DNA from: Neobacillus sp. PS3-34
Lineage (GTDB): Bacteria; Bacillota; Bacilli; Bacillales; Cytobacillaceae
NCBI RefSeq assembly: GCF_030915465.1
Contig: NZ_CP133267.1
Span: 4,081,001 to 4,145,000 of the forward strand
Length of the DNA: 64,000 nucleotides
Direction of reading: 5' to 3'
Shown here: positions 58,323-64,000 of the stretch, one piece after another
Numbering within the stretch: the first letter of the stretch is position 1
How the letters are laid out: every line of letters begins with the position of its first letter
Position numbers and translations under genes: made by a program
The notes under the pieces: generated by a model
The model's input: only the letters and a program-made list of their open reading frames with translations
Database searches by the model: none
Told to the model about the DNA's origin: nothing

Positions 58323-59585
58323 TTATTTGCTTGGTTGGGCACCTGGCTTGATGGCTTTTAATGCGATAAGTGCCCCCAAAATGCTAACACCGCTTAAAAG
58401 GATAAAAATCCACGTATCCGAGCCCTTCATCAATAATGCGATGACTGGCGGACCTGCCGCTACACCGATAAATCGCATGGAGCTGTATATGGAGGTAATC
58501 GTGCCTCTTTCCTCTTTTTCAATTCCTTCCGTAATTAAAGCATCCAGGCACGGAAGGCCAGTGCCAATACCGATACCGCTTAAGAGAAACATGATAATCA
58601 TAAACCATAATTGGATAGAGAAATACAATGCACCAATTGCTGCAGCAGATAGGACAATTCCGCCTAATATAAGCCATTTCATTAATACCTTATTTTTTTT
58701 AATAATCTTTCCGGTAATAAAAGATGAAAGACAAAGTGCTCCTAAAGGAAGGGCTAGAAAAAAGCCCTTTTTAATATCCTTAATCCCATATTCCTTTTCA
58801 AAAATGTCCGAAAGATAGAATAAAGTGCCAAAAAGTACAAACATAAGAATGCAGCCTATAAAAAATATGCCGTACAGCCAGCGCCCTTTTTTTGTAAAGA
58901 TATTTTTGATGTTGATAAAAAACTGTTTAAAGGGAATCGGTTTTTCATTTGTTTTTGGACATTTAACCAATAATACCATCATTGCAATTGAAATGGCACA
59001 AAAAACTGGAAAAGAAAAGAACGGCAGGAACCAGAAAAATCCCGCTAAAAATGCTCCGAGAATTGGGCTCAGTACCTTGCCAAAAGTATTTGAAGTTTCA
59101 ATTAATCCTAAACAGCTGCTTACTTCATCGTCACTTTTAAACATGTCTCCCACTAGTGGCATAACAATTGGAGCAGCTCCCGCTGCGCCTACCCCTTGGA
59201 GCGACCTGCCAATTAAAATTACCCAATATGCATTATCAAGTTTCCACGCTGCCCAGCCAGAAATTAGCCCGCCTATTCCTGCAATGACTAAACTTGGGAT
59301 AATAACTTTTTTCCTTCCAATATGGTCCGATAAGTAGCCGGCAACTGGTATTAAAAAAATGGCGACTATGGAATAAACAGTTATAATCATGCTCGTCTGA
59401 AAAGGAGAAATGGATAATTTTTTTTCCATGGATGGTAAAACTGGTATTAGCATCGAATTACCTAAAGTCATGACGAGTGGAATGGATGATAAGGACATGA
59501 TTGCCCATTTTTGGTTGGCGCTATCAGCAGAGTTTGCTTCCTTGCCAGCTTTGGGATTTTGGCATAATTGTTCAATATTCTCCAT
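58323..59585 (-). CDS. MFS drug efflux transporter
   Basis: The 420-residue protein has twelve predicted membrane helices, motif A GYLSDHIGRKKV between helices 2 and 3, and the antiporter motif C region (LIETSNTFGKVLSPILGAFL) in helix 5. This is a DHA1-type proton-driven exporter. The substrate is unknown. An N-terminal polar stretch of about 25 residues precedes helix 1. No regulator gene is adjacent. Confidence 0.85.
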   Translation of the reverse strand: MENIEQLCQNPKAGKEANSADSANQKWAIMSLSSIPLVMTLGNSMLIPVLPSMEKKLSISPFQTSMIITVYSIVAIFLIPVAGYLSDHIGRKKVIIPSLVIAGIGGLISGWAAWKLDNAYWVILIGRSLQGVGAAGAAPIVMPLVGDMFKSDDEVSSCLGLIETSNTFGKVLSPILGAFLAGFFWFLPFFSFPVFCAISIAMMVLLVKCPKTNEKPIPFKQFFINIKNIFTKKGRWLYGIFFIGCILMFVLFGTLFYLSDIFEKEYGIKDIKKGFFLALPLGALCLSSFITGKIIKKNKVLMKWLILGGIVLSAAAIGALYFSIQLWFMIIMFLLSGIGIGTGLPCLDALITEGIEKEERGTITSIYSSMRFIGVAAGPPVIALLMKGSDTWIFILLSGVSILGALIALKAIKPGAQPSK

Positions 59586-59692
59586 TATAATTTGATCCCG
59601 CCTTTAATCGTTCTAACGTTACTATTTACTTTAAAGCATAAAAATAAAAGAGCCATAATAATCCTATTTATGGAAGGGGATGTCAATGGGAA

Positions 59693-60328
59693 ATGAGTAT
59701 AGAAAAAATAGTTAACCTTGCTCTTGGAAAACCTAGTGAATATGAATGGAATAAACATCTCGAAAGTTCTGGAATTGGGAAAGTGTCTGTGCAAAAAATA
59801 GACGTGAAACTGGATGCTATCGTAGGAGATGGCGTCGGTAATCCCGAATTTCACGGAGGGCAGGACCGGGTCGTTTGCCTGTACCCTTATGAACACTATT
59901 CTTTATGGGAAAAAGAATTTCAAACGCAGCTGCCAGTTCCTGCTTTTGGAGAAAACAATACAGCGATTGGAATGAAGGAAGAAACTGTTTGTATCGGTGA
60001 TATATATAAGATTGGTGAAGCCGTATTACAAATAACCCAGGGTAGAATTCCCTGTTCGACGATCTCAAAATATAATGGTATTAACTCTTTACTTAGACGG
60101 ATCGTGGAAGCGAGTTTTACTGGTTATTTTTTCAGAGTTCTGGAAGAAGGATCAATTTCAGTGGGATCGACCATTCAATTAATGGACCGCCATCTAAAGG
60201 GGATTTCTGTGCTGAAGGCAAATCAGGTCATGTTCCATGAATTGTCTAATAATATTGAAATTAAAAGATTACTCGAAATCAATGAATTGGCTGAGGTCTG
60301 GAAACAAAAATTAATGAGAGCACTTTAA
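59693..60328 (+). CDS. MOSC domain protein, YflK-like
   Basis: The 211-residue protein has a MOSC domain: GDGVGNPEFHGGQDRVVCLY, FGENNTAIGM, and a conserved Cys in GRIPCSTI. MOSC proteins handle the molybdenum cofactor sulfur or remove toxic N-hydroxylated bases. The size fits YflK/YiiM-type proteins. The start is ATG 59693 with GGGA in front. Confidence 0.85.
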   Translation: MSIEKIVNLALGKPSEYEWNKHLESSGIGKVSVQKIDVKLDAIVGDGVGNPEFHGGQDRVVCLYPYEHYSLWEKEFQTQLPVPAFGENNTAIGMKEETVCIGDIYKIGEAVLQITQGRIPCSTISKYNGINSLLRRIVEASFTGYFFRVLEEGSISVGSTIQLMDRHLKGISVLKANQVMFHELSNNIEIKRLLEINELAEVWKQKLMRAL

Positions 60329-60343
60329 AAAAATTTAAAATTC

Positions 60344-60373
60344 TTGACAAAGGATGTATTCCTGGCATATCAT
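60344..60373 (+). promoter_or_regulatory. trp operon promoter
   Basis: TTGACA at 60344-60349, an 18-base spacer and TATCAT at 60368-60373, directly before the first T-box leader. Confidence 0.75.
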
Positions 60374-60379
60374 GAAAAA

Positions 60380-60670
60380 CAACAAAAGTTATATAAATGG
60401 CATTGACGAAGAGTAGTAACTTTTATGGATACTTAAGAGAGCTGATGGCTGGTGGGAATCAGTGTAGACATAAGAGCGAATGGACTTCTGAGCTTCCAAA
60501 CCGAACCCTGTAACTGGGTGTAGGCCTTGGCGAAAATCTCATCGTTACATGAGACAGGTATTCAGGCATTTTAGCCTCGATATCGGTAGAGTGGGCTGTT
60601 TTAAACGACGGCTTATGAAGGTGGCACCACGGGTCTCCCGTCCTTTTTGGATAGGGGCCTTTTTGTATTT
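60380..60670 (+). promoter_or_regulatory. T-box riboswitch 1 (Trp)
   Basis: The stem I region includes AGAGAGCTGATGGCTGG, with specifier codon TGG (60481-60483) in the bulge GAATGGAC. The T-box motif GGTGGCACCACGG (60619-60632) follows, and then a terminator hairpin with TTTTT (about 60634-60665). Uncharged tRNA-Trp would pair with TGG and stabilise the antiterminator. Confidence 0.85.
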
Positions 60671-60689
60671 TAAAAAAGAATAAATTAAA

Positions 60690-60972
60690 TCGTTGAGCAA
60701 GAGGAGTACACATTTTTTACTTCTTTCCAGAGAGCCGGGGGTAGGTGGGAGCCCGGTAAGAATGAATTGTGGAATGGGCTTGCAAGATGCTGTCTGAACA
60801 TGGAGTAGGCCGCACGGAGTTCCACCGTTAAAAGGATAGGGTATCGGACAAATATTCCCGTACCCGAAAGAGGAAACAAGCTAGTCTTGTTTCAATTGAG
60901 GTGGCACCGCGGTCATACGAATCGTCCTCTATATGCATGTTTTCATCATGTGTATAGGGGACTTTTTTATAT
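60690..60972 (+). promoter_or_regulatory. T-box riboswitch 2 (Trp), in tandem
   Basis: A second complete leader: AGAGAGCCGGGGGTAGGTGG for stem I, specifier TGG in GAATTGTGGAATGG, T-box motif AGGTGGCACCGCGG (60900-60912), and terminator GTCCTCTATA with TGTATAGGGGAC followed by TTTTTT (60933-60967). Two Trp T-boxes in series act as a double check before trpE, as known in other Bacillaceae. Confidence 0.9.
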
Positions 60973-60990
60973 TTCAGGAGGAATTAATCA

Positions 60991-62382
60991 ATGGGAAAAT
61001 CACAAAAACAAATCATCATTGAAGAATTACAGGGTGACACCTTAACACCAATAACGATTTTACAAAAGTTGAGCGGCTCAAAAAAGTTTTTGCTTGAAAG
61101 CTCCCTAAAGCATCAGGAGTCAGGAAGGTATTCATTTATTGGTACGGATCCTTCTTTTGAGCTTTTATCCTATGGTTCGAGAAATGAATTGATAAAACGA
61201 AATGGCGAGAGAAGCATCCTACATGGAAATTCGTTTGAAGTAATTAAGAAACTACTCCCGTTCGAAGAGGGGATTGAATCAGAATTTCCCTTTATGGCTG
61301 GAGGAGTAGGATATTTCGGATACGATCTGGTCCGCCAAATGGAGGATATTGGGGATGAGTTAGAAAACGAGCTGGAAATGCCAGATCTCCATCTAATGTT
61401 TTATGAAGAGGTCATCATATATGACCACCTTCAGGAAAGGGTTTTTATTGCGGGGCTGCCATTATTAGAGGAAACCTCAGCAGAGACCATAAAAAGCAGG
61501 ATTAAGAAAAGAATGGATGAACTTAAAGGTGCCCACTTTCAGGGAGAAATGAAAGAATTTCAGTTAAATGGTTTTAAGCCATTGACCAAGCAAAATGAAT
61601 TTTTAAAAAAGGTGGAGAAAGCAAAGGAGCATATTGTTTCCGGAGATATCTTTCAAGTTGTACTGTCCCAAAGGATGGTATCAGAATTTAAGGGGAATCC
61701 TCTTTCACTTTATCGTAAACATAGAGCTGCAAATCCTACCCCTTATATGTTTTATATTGAATTCGATTCCTACACAGTGATTGGATCTTCACCAGAAAGT
61801 CTTGTTAAAACAAGAGGAGTAAAGGTTACCGTTAATCCGATTGCTGGAACGAAACCGCGTGGAACGAATCTTGATGAAGATAAATCTTTTGAAAAGGATT
61901 TAACAACTGATGAAAAAGAATTAGCAGAGCACCGCATGCTCGTTGACCTTGGCAGAAATGATTTAGGCCGTGTCTGTGAATTCGGAACTGTAGATATTGA
62001 CAAATATATGGAAATAGAAAAATTCACACATGTCATGCATTTAGTTTCAGAAATATCAGGTGAATTAAAGAAAGGGTATTCCTCGTTGGATGCTCTTGCA
62101 GCCTGCCTCCCTGCAGGCACGGTTTCAGGTGCACCAAAGGTGAGAGCGATGGAAATAATTAATCAAATGGAAAAAAGCAAAAGAGGAGTTTATTCAGGCG
62201 CAATCGGATATCTTTCTGTGAGTGGGGACGCAGATTTTGCACTCGCTATCCGAACGATGATTATAAAGAGCGGGAATGCCTATATTCAAGCAGGTGCAGG
62301 GATCGTCCATGATTCTAAACCGGAGAACGAGTATGAGGAAACGATGAATAAATTAAAGTCTTTTTTGGAGGGAAGCAAATGA
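60991..62382 (+). CDS. trpE: Anthranilate synthase component I
   Basis: The 463-residue chorismate-using subunit makes anthranilate with TrpG. The Trp-binding LLESSLK segment near the N-terminus and the catalytic core (IAGTKPRGT, ELAEHRMLVDLGRNDLGRV, PAGTVSGAPKVRAME) are clear. AGGAGGAA precedes the ATG. It overlaps trpG by 4 bases. Confidence 0.95.
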   Translation: MGKSQKQIIIEELQGDTLTPITILQKLSGSKKFLLESSLKHQESGRYSFIGTDPSFELLSYGSRNELIKRNGERSILHGNSFEVIKKLLPFEEGIESEFPFMAGGVGYFGYDLVRQMEDIGDELENELEMPDLHLMFYEEVIIYDHLQERVFIAGLPLLEETSAETIKSRIKKRMDELKGAHFQGEMKEFQLNGFKPLTKQNEFLKKVEKAKEHIVSGDIFQVVLSQRMVSEFKGNPLSLYRKHRAANPTPYMFYIEFDSYTVIGSSPESLVKTRGVKVTVNPIAGTKPRGTNLDEDKSFEKDLTTDEKELAEHRMLVDLGRNDLGRVCEFGTVDIDKYMEIEKFTHVMHLVSEISGELKKGYSSLDALAACLPAGTVSGAPKVRAMEIINQMEKSKRGVYSGAIGYLSVSGDADFALAIRTMIIKSGNAYIQAGAGIVHDSKPENEYEETMNKLKSFLEGSK

Positions 62383-62990
62383 TATTACTAATTGACAATT
62401 TTGATTCGTTTACTTACAACCTTTATCAATTTTTGGGTGAATTGGGCGAAACAGTTCAGGTTTCGAGAAATAATCAAATAACAATTGAAGAGATAAAGAA
62501 TTTAAATCCTTCAGCAATTATCCTTTCTCCAGGTCCTGGCAGGCGAGAAGACGCAGGCATATGCCTGGAAGCTGTTTCAAACTTCTATCAAACGGTTCCC
62601 ATACTGGGGATTTGTCTCGGACATCAGACAATTGCTCATGCATTTGGTGGTGTTGTAAGCAATGCGAAAACGATTAAGCATGGGAAAACATCTCTTATTA
62701 CACATAATGGCAGAAATTTATTTGCCTATTTAACCTCACCTCTGGAAGTCATGCGGTATCATTCTCTTTCGGTTCAAAGAAGAACACTTCCGCCTATGCT
62801 GGAATGTATCGCAATTTCTATGGAGGATCAGGAAGTAATGGCCATCAGGCATCAGTACTATCCAGTCTATGGATTGCAGTTTCATCCCGAATCAATTGGA
62901 ACCCCTTATGGGAAACAAATGATCTTAAACTTTTTAAAAGAAACGGAAAGGATGAGAAATGATGAAGAAATATTTGCTCCAGTTAGCTGA
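62379..62990 (+). CDS. trpG: Anthranilate synthase glutamine amidotransferase component
   Basis: The 203-residue amidotransferase has the nucleophile Cys in GICLGHQ and the His-Glu pair in QFHPESI. It supplies ammonia to TrpE, or possibly also to PabB if shared. It starts in the trpE stop (ATGA) and ends 32 bases inside trpD. Confidence 0.94.
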   Translation: MILLIDNFDSFTYNLYQFLGELGETVQVSRNNQITIEEIKNLNPSAIILSPGPGRREDAGICLEAVSNFYQTVPILGICLGHQTIAHAFGGVVSNAKTIKHGKTSLITHNGRNLFAYLTSPLEVMRYHSLSVQRRTLPPMLECIAISMEDQEVMAIRHQYYPVYGLQFHPESIGTPYGKQMILNFLKETERMRNDEEIFAPVS

Positions 62991-63986
62991 ACAAAAATCG
63001 TTTTCAGAGGAAGAAATGCAAGAAGCCTTTAGCAGAGCCTTATATGAAGAAGTATCGGAAAGTGAAATAGCTGCTTTTTTAATGGGATTAAAAGCAAAGG
63101 GGGAAACAGTCGAAGAAATTACAGGAATCGTAAAGGCTTTAAAAGAACATGCCCGCCCTTTTGAGAATAATTTCCGGAATGTTCTTGATAATTGTGGTAC
63201 CGGTGGAGACGGTTCCTCAAGCTTCAATATCAGCACTACGTCAGCTTTTGTCCTTGCTGGTGCGGGAATTTCTATCGCCAAGCATGGGAATCGCAGCATT
63301 TCAAGTAAAACCGGAAGTGCTGATGTATTGGAGCATTTAGGTGTAAGACTGGATTTTTCCACAGAAGAGTCAGAAGAAAACCTTAAGGAAATAGGAATTA
63401 CCTTTTTATTCGCTCCGTATGTACATCCGAGGCTGAAAAAAATTATGGCCGTAAGAAGACAATTAAGGATTCCAACCATTTTTAACTTTATCGGCCCGTT
63501 AATTAATCCGGTTGACCTGGATTATCAAATGCTTGGAGTTTATCGAAGAGATCTTTTACCTGTTTTCGCTGAAGTATTAAGGAGTCTTGGAAGAAAAAGG
63601 CTACCGTTATAAACGGTTCGGGTTTTTTGGATGAGGCATCACTACAGGGAGAGAACCATCTTTCGATTTTGGAAAATGGAGAAATTTCGTCACTATCCTT
63701 TTTTCCGGAAGAAATGGGTCTTTCCTGCTACGATAATAGCTTTATTAAAGGCGGGGAAGCTGCTGAAAACGCTGATATATTGCTCAAGGTGCTAAATGGT
63801 GACAAAGGCGCCTACAGGGATACTGTTTTACTAAATGCGGGAATCGGAATTTTCACCGCGGAAAAAGCCACAACCATTAATGATGGAATACAAATAGCCA
63901 GGGAAAGTATTGATTCAGGTGCAGCAAATGAGAAATTACGTAGGCTTGTTGAAAAATCCTTGAAAAGGAAAAGGGAGGCAATCTAA
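62959..63986 (+). CDS. trpD: Anthranilate phosphoribosyltransferase (frame broken near 63600)
   Basis: This enzyme joins anthranilate with PRPP. The PRPP loop GTGGDGSSSFNISTT and KHGNRSISSKTGSAD are present. One base is missing at 63597-63602 (AAAGGCTACC); restoring it gives GRKRATVINGSGFLDE and about 342 residues ending at 63984-63986. The start overlaps trpG. Confidence 0.92.
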
Positions 63987-64000
63987 ATGGAAACTATCTT
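63987..64000 (+). CDS. trpC: Start of the next trp gene, probably trpC
   Basis: ATG 63987 directly follows the trpD stop, with GGGAGG 11 bases upstream. Only METI and part of the next codon are in the window. trpC (indole-glycerol-phosphate synthase) is expected by operon order. Confidence 0.6.

Overview
This window looks like chromosomal DNA of a spore-forming Bacillaceae species (Bacillus sensu lato, not B. subtilis itself). The AT-rich base composition, strong AGGAGG ribosome binding sites, sporulation genes, a tRNA-Leu without encoded CCA, and gene order shared with the B. subtilis yod-deoD-ctpA region all point that way. No CRISPR array, rRNA, integrase or insertion sequence is visible. 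About twenty conserved genes each carry one reading-frame break. Nearly all behave like a single missing base and eleven lie in a GGCC core, so they look like sequence errors rather than decay. These genes are annotated as single CDS. | Layout: 1-248 is the end of an FAD dehydrogenase gene, followed by 900 bases with a MITE-like repeat. 1194-2171 is an S66 carboxypeptidase gene. 2310-14899 is an enlarged kam/yod lysine catabolism locus: aminotransferase, CoA-transferase pair, deacetylase, GABA aminotransferase, aldehyde dehydrogenase, beta-lysine acetyltransferase, sigma-54 activator, lysine 2,3-aminomutase, then yokU, yozE, yodN. Read as a pathway it takes lysine through beta-lysine and acetylated intermediates to GABA and succinate. 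A textbook -24/-12 promoter lies before kamA. 15256-21619 holds yozD, a His-rich peptide, a Ser/Thr kinase, spo0M, yodL, deoD, yodJ and ctpA. | 21823-25904 has a CobW GTPase, small unknown genes and a YkwD-like CAP protein. 25944-27945 (minus strand) is a five-gene spore operon: two GerPA/PF-like, two Hsp20-like and one GerPC-like protein behind a sigma-K-like promoter. 28139-41663 is mixed: SDR, HD-GYP protein, alkaline phosphatase, small genes, GNAT, amidohydrolase, yxlEFG-type ABC exporter, patatin, YuxH-like HDOD protein and a DapF-like epimerase. | 41670-44506 carries the divergent NHEJ pair ligD and ku. 45005-50253 has glpK-glpD, a nucleoside hydrolase and an epimerase. 51024-53166 has ydjO, a histidine kinase and tRNA-Leu(CAG). 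53398-56941 is the fruRKA operon with a cre site in its promoter. 57037-57334 holds a LexA-boxed holin-like type I toxin gene. 57523-60328 has a hydrolase, an MFS exporter and a MOSC protein. 60344 to the end is the trp operon behind two tandem Trp T-boxes. | Most notable: the complete lysine-to-succinate gene set under sigma-54 signals, the SOS-type operator in front of a type I toxin gene, the GGCC-linked base losses, and two unrelated intergenic repeats that share a covarying hairpin.
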